Positions 45,713-54,744 of a stretch of 64,000 bases of DNA are shown piece after piece. Each line of letters starts with the position of its first letter. The first letter of the stretch is position 1. The translations under genes were made by a program, and so were the position numbers. The DNA lies in contig MKSR01000040.1 of NCBI GenBank assembly GCA_001898145.1, forward strand, positions 558,001 through 622,000. Reading direction: 5' to 3'. The stretch comes from Dyadobacter sp. 50-39 (lineage in GTDB: Bacteria > Bacteroidota > Bacteroidia > Cytophagales > Spirosomataceae). The notes below the pieces were generated by a model that saw only the letters and a program-made list of their open reading frames with translations, made no database searches and was not told the origin of the DNA.

Positions 45713-46063
45713 ATGAACAAACTTGCCCAACGCAGACTTTTCTTTCGCCGATGCCTGGCCTGGAGCGCAACCGGGGGCACCGCCTGGCTGCTTGCCTGCG
45801 CAGGCTCCAAAAAACCGACCGCTGCAAAGGCGGCGACACCCGCAGCCGACCCTTGCAGCGACCTCACCGGCGTAGACCCGACCGACGTGCAGAAACGCAA
45901 ATCACTGGGCTACACTGACAAATCGCCCCTTCCCGATAGCCAATGCGATAACTGTAAGCTGTGGATACCGGTGAAAGAGGGTAAAGAATGCGGCGGTTGC
46001 CTGCTTTTTACAGGGCCGGTAAATCCCGGAGGACATTGTACCTACTGGGCCCCACAGGTTTAA
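45713..46063 (+). CDS. High-potential iron-sulfur protein (HiPIP), predicted lipoprotein
   Basis: Small electron carrier of 116 aa that holds a [4Fe-4S] cluster cycling 3+/2+. Cluster ligands fit C78 and C81 (CDNC), C96 (GGC) and C109 (GGHC); C93 is an extra cysteine. The N-terminus has RRLFFRR before a hydrophobic run ending LLAC (C29), so it is probably exported, possibly by Tat, and lipid-anchored. An Ala/Lys/Pro-rich tether follows. HiPIPs are uncommon in Bacteroidota outside some respiratory chains. Placed between a heme-less dehydrogenase and two amidohydrolases in one operon. Confidence 0.9.
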   Translation: MNKLAQRRLFFRRCLAWSATGGTAWLLACAGSKKPTAAKAATPAADPCSDLTGVDPTDVQKRKSLGYTDKSPLPDSQCDNCKLWIPVKEGKECGGCLLFTGPVNPGGHCTYWAPQV

Positions 46064-46075
46064 ACCTTATACATT

Positions 46076-47851
46076 ATGTCGGAACAGCCATTCAGCCGCC
46101 GCGAGTTTTTGAAAACCAATGCCGTTTTGGGTATTGGGGCGGCGATTTCGCCGGGATTTGTGCAGCATCGTCAGGAGGTCTTCAGGGACAACCAGGAATC
46201 ATCGTTAGTGACAAATGCCGCAGTCGGGAGGCTTTATTTTGACGGATTTACCCGCATTGGCCCCCGGAAATACAAGCACCCTGCGGAGAAGTGGAAACTG
46301 GATGATCTGCTCAACGACATGGACCAGTGTTCGATTTCAGCAGCATTGGTAGCTTATACGCAGTCGGTTAACTACGATCTGATGTATTCCAACCTGGAAC
46401 TGAGCCGGATGATCAAGCCGCATCCGCACCTGTTTCCAATCTGGAACGTGATGCCGCATCAGACAGGGGAATTCTCCGAACCCGCGGAACTGGGGAGATT
46501 AATGGCGGAGCACAACGTAAGGGCCGTCAGCATTCATCCCAAAACCAACGCGTGGGATTGGAAAGGGCGGCATTGCATGCCATTGTTCTCGCATTTGAGC
46601 AAGACGAAAACACTCACTATTACCACCGCGAGCGAACTCGGTGCCTGGGACGATGTGGAGGAATTCCTGAAACAGTACCCCTATTTACCGCTCCTGCTCA
46701 CGGGCGCCGTCTGGAACGAACAGCGGTATGTGCTGCCGCTGGTGCAGCAGTACAAAAACCTGCATATCAGTTTCGACAATTTCCAGATCAACGAAGGCCT
46801 CGAATACCTGCATCGTATCGGCTGTGTGGACCAGCTCGTTTTTGCTTCCAACAGCCCCACCATGTCGGCCGGTGCCCACCGAACCTACATTGACTATGCA
46901 GCCATTCCTGAGCCCGACAGGGCGAAAATAGCCAGCGGTAACCTGATGCGGTTATTGAAGATCGGCACCAAACCGGCGTTGCGCGAAAACATGAAGGACG
47001 ACATCCTCATGCAGGCGGTACGCGCGGGCGCTCCCCTGCCCGTACCTGTGATCGACATGCATATGCACATGCTGCACGAGGGGCTCAACAGCGGCGGATG
47101 GACTTACCGGATGGAGAATGGCGGTCCGACGGGCATCTTCGCGATGGCCAAAAGGCTGGGTTACCAGGGCGGCGGCATCATGAGCTGGAACGGCGTGGTG
47201 AGCCAGAATGCGATCGCCGGTAACCCTTGCACAGCCGAAGCGCTCGATGCTGCGCCAAAGGGCTACTGGGGCCTGGCGACATTCGATCCGAGCCATTACA
47301 CCCAGGATGAATTGCGCAAAATTATTGCCGGGGTGTATTCCGACAAGCGGTTTATCGGCATGAAGCCCTACCAGTTCTATGGTTTCGAATACCACGATCC
47401 GGTGTACGACGCGTGGTGGGAATATGGCAATGAGCATAAATTTTACGGGCTCATCCACAATTCGCGCTCCGATCTGCTGGAAGTGGAAACGCTTGCCCGC
47501 AAGTACCCCGACGTCCGCTGGATCATCGCCCATGCCGGCGGCAGCTATAAAATGGCCGATATGGCCATTGCTGTGATGAAAAAGTACCCGAACGTTTTCG
47601 CGGAAATCACCCTGACGCCCGTTCCCCTCGGCGTGATCGAGTACCTGGTGGCGGGTGCCGGTGAAAACCGCATTCTCTACGGATCCGACCTGCCCATGCG
47701 CGACCCCCGCCAGCAACTGGGATGGCTCGTGTTCTCGACATTACCCCTCGAAGTCAAAAAGAAGGTGCTGGGCGAAAATGCGCGACAGGTCATTCAACCC
47801 TGCCTCGACAGGCTGCCGGAACATAACCGGCCTTCCCTATTCTCGAATTAA
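46076..47851 (+). CDS. Tat-exported double amidohydrolase with a degenerate N-terminal domain
   Basis: Protein of 591 aa with a Tat signal (SRREFLKTNAVLG, R8-R9) and two TIM-barrel amidohydrolase-2 domains in tandem. The C-terminal domain (about 320-585) keeps the metal and catalytic residues: DMHMH (H329, H331), IIAHAGG and YGSDLP (D538). The N-terminal domain (about 45-310) has YFDGFTRIG in place of the HxH strand and FASNSP in place of the final GSD, so it is probably not catalytic. Relatives hydrolyse lactones or decarboxylate acids. Starts 12 bp after the HiPIP gene. Confidence 0.85.
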   Translation: MSEQPFSRREFLKTNAVLGIGAAISPGFVQHRQEVFRDNQESSLVTNAAVGRLYFDGFTRIGPRKYKHPAEKWKLDDLLNDMDQCSISAALVAYTQSVNYDLMYSNLELSRMIKPHPHLFPIWNVMPHQTGEFSEPAELGRLMAEHNVRAVSIHPKTNAWDWKGRHCMPLFSHLSKTKTLTITTASELGAWDDVEEFLKQYPYLPLLLTGAVWNEQRYVLPLVQQYKNLHISFDNFQINEGLEYLHRIGCVDQLVFASNSPTMSAGAHRTYIDYAAIPEPDRAKIASGNLMRLLKIGTKPALRENMKDDILMQAVRAGAPLPVPVIDMHMHMLHEGLNSGGWTYRMENGGPTGIFAMAKRLGYQGGGIMSWNGVVSQNAIAGNPCTAEALDAAPKGYWGLATFDPSHYTQDELRKIIAGVYSDKRFIGMKPYQFYGFEYHDPVYDAWWEYGNEHKFYGLIHNSRSDLLEVETLARKYPDVRWIIAHAGGSYKMADMAIAVMKKYPNVFAEITLTPVPLGVIEYLVAGAGENRILYGSDLPMRDPRQQLGWLVFSTLPLEVKKKVLGENARQVIQPCLDRLPEHNRPSLFSN

Positions 47852-47862
47852 AAATCCCGACC

Positions 47863-48801
47863 ATGTGCAGCGCAAATAACTTATCGCGAAGAGAATTCCT
47901 TGCCGGTACCGGCGCATTAGTGCTTGGCAACGTGATGGGAATCCAGGCCGAACCCATCATCGACATTCACCAACATGTGCATTACGCCGCACGCCCGGAC
48001 AATGTGCTCGTCGCCCACCAGCGCGCCATGGGCATTACGCACACCATACTGCTACCCGCAGGCACGCCGGCATTCGGGATTTCTACCCACCAGGGAAAAA
48101 CCAATGGCTTGCAGGCACAATGCGCAGGAAACGAGGCATGTTACGGCATTGCGCAAAAGTACCCGGGTGAATTTACATTCGGCTCCAATGAAGTGCCAGA
48201 CCTACCGGATGCCGTTCAGGAAATTGAAAAATACCTGAAAATGGGCGGACGGGTGATCGGCGAGCTGAAATTCGGCGTGGATTGTGATTCGAAGGAAATG
48301 CAGCGCATTTACAGGCTGGCGGAAGAATATGACGTTCCCGTGCTCATGCATTGGCAGTTTCAGATGTTCAACTACAATTTCGAACATTTTCCCAAAATGC
48401 TTGAAAAATACCCGAAAGTGAATTTCATCGGCCACGCGCAAACCTGGTGGGCAAATATCGACAAAGGGCATACCGACCAAAGCATTTTGTACCCGAAAAC
48501 CAAAGTCACTCCCGGCGGCCTCACCGACAAGCTGCTCCGCGACTATCCCAATATGTACGGCGATATGTCGGCCGGTTCGGGCCTGCTTTCCATGACACGC
48601 GACGAAGACCACGCCCGCGAATTCCTCAGCCGCCACCAGGATAAGCTCCTTTACGGCAGCGACTGCGACGACCACATCGGTTCCGGTGAAAAGTGCCAGG
48701 GCGCGCAAACAATCGCCGAGATCCGGAAGCTGGCTGCATCGAAGAAAATTGAAAGGAAAATCCTTTTTGATAATGCCAAAAAACTGTTCAAAATCACCTA
48801 A
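47863..48801 (+). CDS. Tat-exported amidohydrolase-2 family hydrolase
   Basis: Single-domain TIM-barrel amidohydrolase of 312 aa. Signal region NLSRREFLAGTGALVLG has a Tat motif. Metal and catalytic residues are present: DIHQHVH near residue 31, MHWQF, FIGHAQTWW and LYGSDCDDH. Last gene of the dehydrogenase-HiPIP-amidohydrolase operon, 11 bp after the double-domain protein and followed by a terminator. It may open a lactone made by the dehydrogenase; that is inference from neighbours. Confidence 0.88.
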   Translation: MCSANNLSRREFLAGTGALVLGNVMGIQAEPIIDIHQHVHYAARPDNVLVAHQRAMGITHTILLPAGTPAFGISTHQGKTNGLQAQCAGNEACYGIAQKYPGEFTFGSNEVPDLPDAVQEIEKYLKMGGRVIGELKFGVDCDSKEMQRIYRLAEEYDVPVLMHWQFQMFNYNFEHFPKMLEKYPKVNFIGHAQTWWANIDKGHTDQSILYPKTKVTPGGLTDKLLRDYPNMYGDMSAGSGLLSMTRDEDHAREFLSRHQDKLLYGSDCDDHIGSGEKCQGAQTIAEIRKLAASKKIERKILFDNAKKLFKIT

Positions 48802-48803
48802 AA

Positions 48804-48831
48804 AAGCCCTTCTGTACATCCAGAAGGGCTT
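48804..48831. terminator. Bidirectional terminator
   Basis: An 11-bp stem (48804-48814 with 48821-48831) around TACATC, between convergent operons; on the minus strand it is followed by a T-run, and on the plus strand by a weaker TTCGGTTT. Confidence 0.9.
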
Positions 48832-48855
48832 CGGTTTCAATTCAAAATTTCGAGG

Positions 48856-50319
48856 CTAAACACCCAGGCTCCAACCTTCGCGGTAGTTGCGTCTAACCCA
48901 CTGGTTGACCTCGTCGAAGTTGGTCACCTTCATGTTTTTATAATCCCAAAGCATTTTCAGGTTCGATCCCGGATAGTCGAATCCGTTACCGGTAGCACGC
49001 GGTTTAGGCATATCGGCACCGCGGATAGCGAGGTTTGCCATCAGGATCGCTTCGGTCAGAGGACCGGCTTTCTCGAACGGCGAGCTGAGTTCCATTTTGC
49101 CGTAACCGGCGATACAGCCTTCCACCCATTGTGCATAGTGGCCTTCGGCCGAGCCCGGCACGCGCGCGAATTTTTGTTTAACCTTCACTTCCTCCATGCG
49201 TGAAAGCGGCAGCAGTCGCGGATTGGCCGCATATTCGCTCGCCATCATTTTGCCTTTGGTACCTACGAAAAGGATACCGCTATTGCCGTCGCCGAACAGT
49301 TCGTTAGGCCCGAGTTCTTCCGGGCGCTCCGGCTTGATACCACCGTCCATCCAGTGCATTGTCACTTGTCCTTTGGTTTTCGATGTTTTCGGGAATGTCA
49401 GCGTTGCGTGGCTCGACGGCGGGCAGCTGTCCGGGAAGATACCACGTTTGCCAAAAGCCGTAAACACGCTTCCGACGCTGGCCTGCATATCCACCGCGTA
49501 TTTCAGATCGAGGATACGGAACGGCGCTTCCATGAGGTGGCAGCCAAGGTCGCCCAAAGCACCGGTACCATAATCCCACCATCCGCGCCAGCTTCCGGGG
49601 ATCAGGTTATCTACGTAGTCTTTGTAAGGCGCCGTACCAAGCCACAAATTCCAGTCCAGTTCCTTCGGAACGGCTGGCTTGTCGGTCGGCCAGGGAATAC
49701 CCTGCGGCCAGATCGGCCGGTTGGTCCAGATATACACGGTATGCACATTGCCGATAATGCCGGCGTCGTGCCATTCGTGCAGCTGCCGCACGCCGTCGCC
49801 CGACGATCCCTGGTTACCCATTTGGGTTACCACTTTGTATTTGGCAGCCGCTTCGGTGAGCATCCTCGCCTCGTAAATATCGTGCGTCATCGGCTTTTGC
49901 ACATACACGTGCTTGCCCAGCTGCATGGCGGCCATGGCTACCACCGCGTGCGTGTGGTCGGGTGTTGAAACCGATACGGCGTCAAAATTCTTGGATTCTT
50001 TTTCAAACATCTCCCGCCAGTCCTTGTAGTACTTAGCTTGCGGGAAATTCTTAACGGAGGTGGCTGCACGCCTGTCGTCCACGTCGCACAGGTAGCCGAT
50101 ATTGGCCTTACCGCTTTTGAAGAAATTGGCAATGTCGGATGTTCCTTTTCCACCGACACCTACTCCTGCCACAGTCAGCTTATCGCTGGGAGCCACGTAA
50201 CCTTTGCCCAGCACGTGGCGGGGAACGATCATCATGCCTGCGGCGGTACCCGCGGCCGCTTTAATGAAATCCCTTCGCGAAGAAGAAGGCTGTTCTTGAA
50301 CGGTATTCTTTTTTTCCAT
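48856..50319 (-). CDS. Tat-exported Gfo/Idh/MocA oxidoreductase
   Basis: Sugar oxidoreductase-family protein of 487 aa, with a Tat signal (SSSRRDFIKAAAG, R15-R16), a Rossmann domain (LTVAGVGVGGKGTSD), the EK-type motif as VQKPMTHD, and an insert-rich C-terminal domain typical of the long Bacteroidota subgroup. The likely role is NAD(P)-dependent oxidation of a sugar in the periplasm with bound cofactor. It does not contain the DGVTGAT motif of the other family member in this window. Monocistronic, divergent from a small secreted protein gene. Confidence 0.9.
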   Translation of the reverse strand: MEKKNTVQEQPSSSRRDFIKAAAGTAAGMMIVPRHVLGKGYVAPSDKLTVAGVGVGGKGTSDIANFFKSGKANIGYLCDVDDRRAATSVKNFPQAKYYKDWREMFEKESKNFDAVSVSTPDHTHAVVAMAAMQLGKHVYVQKPMTHDIYEARMLTEAAAKYKVVTQMGNQGSSGDGVRQLHEWHDAGIIGNVHTVYIWTNRPIWPQGIPWPTDKPAVPKELDWNLWLGTAPYKDYVDNLIPGSWRGWWDYGTGALGDLGCHLMEAPFRILDLKYAVDMQASVGSVFTAFGKRGIFPDSCPPSSHATLTFPKTSKTKGQVTMHWMDGGIKPERPEELGPNELFGDGNSGILFVGTKGKMMASEYAANPRLLPLSRMEEVKVKQKFARVPGSAEGHYAQWVEGCIAGYGKMELSSPFEKAGPLTEAILMANLAIRGADMPKPRATGNGFDYPGSNLKMLWDYKNMKVTNFDEVNQWVRRNYREGWSLGV

Positions 50320-50490
50320 GAACGTGATTTTTTGATTTAGGAAATGGATATACAGATTACAGGTACTTTACCTCAATTTACTACTCAGCCTAAGTATTTT
50401 TTTTCAAGTATTTACTCTGAATATTCCAATTATGGCTACTCTGCACCATACCGGACCCGTCGGCTCAGCAAATAACCGGCTGTTTTTTCC

Positions 50491-50508
50491 TAACTTTTAC
50501 AAAAGTTA
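50491..50508. promoter_or_regulatory. Interrupted palindrome, candidate operator
   Basis: TAACTTTT-AC-AAAAGTTA has perfect 8-base arms. It lies 17-34 bases before the ATG at 50525 and in the gap between divergent genes; TAACTTTT also matches 7 of 8 positions of the -7 element. Confidence 0.5.
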
Positions 50509-50524
50509 AAACGCCCCCTTTTCC

Positions 50525-51043
50525 ATGAAAACACATTTCCACTTCCGCGCCGGGCAGGTCCGTCTGCTGCTGACAGCCTGCACAATGCTCCTGCTTTCAT
50601 TCATCACCCGCACAGACGTCGGTAAGGGCAAACTGGCCTACAAAACCGGCAGCAAGGCTTTTGATATGCAGATAAAATCAGCGTATTTCATCGCCGGGCC
50701 GGATGGCTTCGACAGCGGGAAGACAATCCGCCGCCTGATCTTTACCACCAACACGCTCGACGATAAAATCAAGTCGTGCGGTGCGATGAACTGTGTGGAT
50801 CAATATATTGAAGGCATGCAGGTGGACCTCGACGCCGCGCCCCGGCTGCTTTACTGGATCAGCCTGAACAACCAGCTGGTGCAATACTCCGGCACGGCTC
50901 AGAACGAGTTCCTGACCCTCACTGCCGACACCAACGATCACCTTGCCGGCACGCTGAAATTTGACCAGTCGGCATCCGGCGGCCCCGTCGTGGATATTAC
51001 ATTTGATACAAAACTGTTGAAGACGTTTGCAAAGGCCCGTTAG
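50525..51043 (+). CDS. Small secreted protein of unknown function
   Basis: Protein of 172 aa with a signal peptide (about 13-36) and a predicted all-beta body. No family recognised. Two cysteines (KSCGAMNC) lie five residues apart and could form a disulfide or bind metal. The last part (LAGTLKFDQSASGGP..DITFD) has the look of an edge-strand repeat. It is divergent from a Gfo/Idh/MocA gene and convergent with an AraC gene, so context gives no function. Confidence 0.7.
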   Translation: MKTHFHFRAGQVRLLLTACTMLLLSFITRTDVGKGKLAYKTGSKAFDMQIKSAYFIAGPDGFDSGKTIRRLIFTTNTLDDKIKSCGAMNCVDQYIEGMQVDLDAAPRLLYWISLNNQLVQYSGTAQNEFLTLTADTNDHLAGTLKFDQSASGGPVVDITFDTKLLKTFAKAR

Positions 51044-51058
51044 CGGAAGTTAGACCGA

Positions 51059-51925
51059 TTATCCTGCGGCTTCGGTCGTGCGGAATTGCTTGCGGTATGC
51101 GGCGGGTGTCATTCCGCCAAATTTGCGAAACTGCCTGAAAAAGAAGGGCGGGCTTTCGTAGCCGCAGGCAAAACTGATCTCTGCCACCTGCATATCGGTT
51201 TCAATCAGCATCTTGGAAGCCATATTAATGCGGTACTCGTTGAGAAACGTGAACAGCGGCTTTTGCATGGTCCGGCTGAAAAACCGTGAAAACGACTCCT
51301 CGCTCATGTGCACGAGACCCGAGAGGGTTCCCAGCGTGATCCGCCCGGCATAATGCTCCCGGATATAGTTGTAAACGGTATTGATACGCTGGTTATCCTC
51401 ATAATTAAGCGGATAGGCAAATCCCTGCTCGCAAAGGAAATGAATATTCTTCACCCCAGCCAGTAGTTCGAGCACTTCGAGAAACTTCAAAAGACGGACG
51501 AAAGGCGGCATTTCCAGCATTTCGGCCAGCATGGGTTTCACACGCGCCGAAACCTCCTGACCGAAACGAATACCCTGGCCGGCGAGTTGGAGCAAGCGTT
51601 TCACCGCCTTGAATTCCTCCACATCCCGCCAGCCGTTGCCCATGAAGTTTTCCGGCCATTGCACCACGATCGAGCTCGCCGGACCGGCACCATCGGGGGT
51701 ATTTTTCCAGCAATGCGGGAGGTTCGGGCCGATCAACACCAGATCACCCGCTTCGAAGGTCTCCATACTGTTGCCCACATAACGTATCCCCTCGCTTTGC
51801 AGGATGACGGTCAGTTCGTATTCAGGATGGTAATGCCAGGGCGCGTCAAATTCCGCCACCTCGTATCCAAATATCCGGAACGACGATTCCGGCAGCGGCT
51901 GGAATGCTTCAAATTGTGCTTTCAT
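51059..51925 (-). CDS. AraC-family regulator with cupin sensor domain
   Basis: Regulator of 288 aa: an N-terminal cupin (about 15-120; DAPWHYHPEYELTVILQSEG, ETFEAGDLVLIGPNLPHCW) and a C-terminal double helix-turn-helix (from about 190; ITLGTLSGLVHMSEESFSRFF to GGMTPAAYRKQF). The cupin holds several His that could bind metal or a sugar. Divergent from the PhyH dioxygenase gene, which it probably controls. Confidence 0.9.
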   Translation of the reverse strand: MKAQFEAFQPLPESSFRIFGYEVAEFDAPWHYHPEYELTVILQSEGIRYVGNSMETFEAGDLVLIGPNLPHCWKNTPDGAGPASSIVVQWPENFMGNGWRDVEEFKAVKRLLQLAGQGIRFGQEVSARVKPMLAEMLEMPPFVRLLKFLEVLELLAGVKNIHFLCEQGFAYPLNYEDNQRINTVYNYIREHYAGRITLGTLSGLVHMSEESFSRFFSRTMQKPLFTFLNEYRINMASKMLIETDMQVAEISFACGYESPPFFFRQFRKFGGMTPAAYRKQFRTTEAAG

Positions 51926-52081
51926 CCGTTCGGTAGCTTGTTTTATACCCTATTTAGCAATAATTACAAATCAATAGATCTATAACAATACAAAATAAGT
52001 TAGTAATTGAACAAAATCAGCAACCAGGTTAAAAGATGACATCCCTCATATTTGCAATACTAAAACTAACCCCGAAAAATT

Positions 52082-52963
52082 ATGGAGGTAGCGACCCGAG
52101 ATCTTTCTCAGTATCACGAACTGATATCCGGCCTGTTCAAACAACCCACTAACCAGGACGAGGGGGAACAATACCGTCTGAGCGATGATCAGGTGGCATT
52201 TTTTCATGAGAACGGCTACCTGTCCAATATCAAGCTGTTGGAAGAATGGCAGGTGGATGTGCTGAATGAAGAACTGGTTGCCGCTACCGACCCATCGAAT
52301 CCCGCCCACCATTTGTATTACGAATTCCATTCCAACGAATCGGCCGATCCGAATGCGGTGCTTTTGCACGCCCTCGGCGCATGGCGCGTCACGGAAGGAT
52401 TTCACGATGTGCTCTGGAATCCGGCGTTTGTGATGGCGGCCAGTCAGCTGCTGGGCGATAAGGCCGTGCGGTTCTGGCACGACCAGTTGTTCTGCAAACC
52501 GGCCCGCCACGGCGGTGTGGTGGCATGGCATCAGGATTACTCCTACTGGACGCGCTCGGTGCCTATGCAGCACCTTACCTGCTGGACAGGCCTCGACGAT
52601 TCGCTCATCGAAAACGGCTGCCTTTACTATGTACCCAAAAGCCACCGCTGGGGCCTGCTCGACAAGCCCGAACTGGCCGGGGATATGCAGGGGCTTATGC
52701 AATACCTGACCGACGAACAAAAAGCGGAATTCAAACCCATCCCCATTGAAATGAAACGCGGCTATGGGACATTCCACCACCCGCTGATGGTTCACGGATC
52801 CTACGAAAACCGCTCGGAACGCTCACGGCGTGCATTTGTGCTCAATGTTTTTGCTGATGGCACCGCCTCCGATACCAATGGCACGCTGCTGGACGGCGTA
52901 CCGGTCATTCCGAAAGGAGAAAAACTGAAAGGACAATTTTTCCCGCTACTGTTCGATGCATAA
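52082..52963 (+). CDS. Phytanoyl-CoA dioxygenase (PhyH)-family oxygenase
   Basis: Fe(II)/2-oxoglutarate-dependent hydroxylase of 293 aa. Iron ligands are visible: H150-x-D152 in AWHQDYSYW and distal H238 in PLMVHGSYEN, with R249/R250 placed to bind 2-oxoglutarate. The substrate is unknown; the family hydroxylates lipids, sugars, ectoine and natural products. It stands alone with its own terminator and is divergent from an AraC-type regulator, so a catabolic or natural-compound substrate sensed by that regulator is plausible. Confidence 0.88.
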   Translation: MEVATRDLSQYHELISGLFKQPTNQDEGEQYRLSDDQVAFFHENGYLSNIKLLEEWQVDVLNEELVAATDPSNPAHHLYYEFHSNESADPNAVLLHALGAWRVTEGFHDVLWNPAFVMAASQLLGDKAVRFWHDQLFCKPARHGGVVAWHQDYSYWTRSVPMQHLTCWTGLDDSLIENGCLYYVPKSHRWGLLDKPELAGDMQGLMQYLTDEQKAEFKPIPIEMKRGYGTFHHPLMVHGSYENRSERSRRAFVLNVFADGTASDTNGTLLDGVPVIPKGEKLKGQFFPLLFDA

Positions 52964-53004
52964 CGCTATTTATTCCTAAATCCTGATCAATTAACACACA
53001 CCCC

Positions 53005-53036
53005 AAAAGGCTGCCCGTTCCGACGGGTGGCCTTTT
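53005..53036 (+). terminator. Terminator of the phyH gene
   Basis: A 14-bp stem with one mismatch (53005-53018 with 53023-53036) around TCCG, ending in TTTTT; 42 bases after the phyH stop. Confidence 0.9.
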
Positions 53037-53131
53037 TCGGTTAGCACAGGACACCGCAATCCGGGAACAGGAGCGCAAGCATGTCAAAAATAAAATCGAA
53101 CTTGCGCTTTAAACGATCATCCATATTTCGA

Positions 53132-54688
53132 ATGAATTTACGCGCATTTTCGCTCCGCTGCCTTTTGCCGGTGGCCGCATTGATCAGCATTTGTACCGCC
53201 GCGCAGGCTTCCGACACGCTCCGCGTCGAAGGTGGGAAGATTTCAGGCACAACGGGTTCCGACGGCCGGATCAGCATTTATAAAGGCATTCCTTTCGCGG
53301 CCCCGCCGGTCGGGGATTTGCGGTGGAAAGCGCCCCAGCCGGTGAAAAAGTGGAACGGCGTGCTGGCCTGCGACCACTTCGGCCCAAGTCCGATGCAAGG
53401 TGATCCTGCACCTTTCAGCATGTGGAGCGCGGAATTTTTGATCCCCAAAACACCTATCGGGGAAGATTGCCTTTACCTCAATGTATGGGCCGAAAAACAG
53501 GGCAAACCAGGCGGCAAGAAGCCTGTGCTGGTCTGGATCTACGGCGGTGGCTTCGTCAGCGGTGGCGCGGGATGCGCCATCTACGATGGTGAAGCGACGG
53601 CCAAAAAAGGGGTTGTTTTTGTAAGCATCAATTACCGGGTGGGCGCATTCGGTTTTTTTGCACATCCCGAACTCACGAAAGAATCGGGTAAAAACGCGTC
53701 GGGCAACTACGGTTTAATGGACCAGATAGCGGCTTTGAAATGGGTGAAAAAGAATATCGCCCAATTCGGCGGAGATCCCGAAAATGTGACCATCGCAGGT
53801 CAATCGGCCGGATCTATGAGCGTGAACTGCCTGGTGGCGAGCCCGCAGGCAAAAGGCTTGTTCAACAAAGCCATTGCGGAAAGCGGGGCAGGATTTGGCC
53901 GGGTTTATCCATCGCTGAAGCAAGCCGAAGAAGGTGGGGTAAAGGCGGCCCAAACGCTGGGTGTCGCCTCGCTGGCGGATTTAAGGAAAGTCCCGGCGGA
54001 AGAAATTCTCAAAAAAGTGCTGACCTACAGGGCCCCGATTATCGACGGCCTTGTACTCCCGCAGGCCATTTCGGAGATTTACGAATCGCGCAAGCAAAAT
54101 CCTGTGACGCTGCTGACCGGCTGGAACCAAAACGAAAACGCTTTGGATAAACCGAAAACGGCGGAAGAATTCCGGTCGGCGTACAACCAGACCTTAGGTC
54201 CGAAAGCACAGACATTTTTTGAATATTACCCCGCACAGTCCGACGAACAGGCTGCCCACTCACAAAACGAGCTGGCACGGGACGGAAGTTACGGGGTGCA
54301 GAATTACTCCTGGGCGCTGGCCCAGTCGCGTCAAAACAAGGGCGTGTACCTCTACCGGTTTGCGAGGAAGCTACCCGCTACGGGTATATACGCGCGATAT
54401 GGTGCGTTCCACACGGGCGAAGTGGCGTATGCTTACGACAACCTTCGCTTTATCGATCGCGCATTGCGCCCGCTCGGTGCTACGGACGATCAGATTGCGA
54501 ATATCATGTCGGCCTATTGGGTGAATTTTATCAAAACAGGTAACCCCAACGGCACCGGGTTGCCGGAATGGCCCGCATTCAACCCCTATGCACGACAAAT
54601 GATATCGCTCGGCGACGAGATCAAAGCAGCGCCGCTTGCCGAGCAGCCTGCACTGGATTTCCTGATCGAGCAGGCCGGTAAACGGTAG
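53132..54688 (+). CDS. Secreted type-B carboxylesterase
   Basis: Alpha/beta-hydrolase of 518 aa that cleaves carboxylic esters. Signal peptide at about 1-28 (ending AAQAS). Motifs: entry block YKGIPFAAPPVGDLRWKAPQ, EDCLYLNVW, oxyanion GGGF, nucleophile S225 in AGQSAGS, and a terminal His in GAFHTGE. The family usually has GESAG; GQSAG is a common bacterial variant. The ATG at 53132 opens the signal peptide and is chosen over an in-frame start at 53081. It precedes an exported isomerase-like gene by 56 bp. Confidence 0.9.
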   Translation: MNLRAFSLRCLLPVAALISICTAAQASDTLRVEGGKISGTTGSDGRISIYKGIPFAAPPVGDLRWKAPQPVKKWNGVLACDHFGPSPMQGDPAPFSMWSAEFLIPKTPIGEDCLYLNVWAEKQGKPGGKKPVLVWIYGGGFVSGGAGCAIYDGEATAKKGVVFVSINYRVGAFGFFAHPELTKESGKNASGNYGLMDQIAALKWVKKNIAQFGGDPENVTIAGQSAGSMSVNCLVASPQAKGLFNKAIAESGAGFGRVYPSLKQAEEGGVKAAQTLGVASLADLRKVPAEEILKKVLTYRAPIIDGLVLPQAISEIYESRKQNPVTLLTGWNQNENALDKPKTAEEFRSAYNQTLGPKAQTFFEYYPAQSDEQAAHSQNELARDGSYGVQNYSWALAQSRQNKGVYLYRFARKLPATGIYARYGAFHTGEVAYAYDNLRFIDRALRPLGATDDQIANIMSAYWVNFIKTGNPNGTGLPEWPAFNPYARQMISLGDEIKAAPLAEQPALDFLIEQAGKR

Positions 54689-54744
54689 AATTCAGCAGAA
54701 GCCGGCTTAAAGCGATTGTAACCAGTCAACTCAAACCGGCTTCC

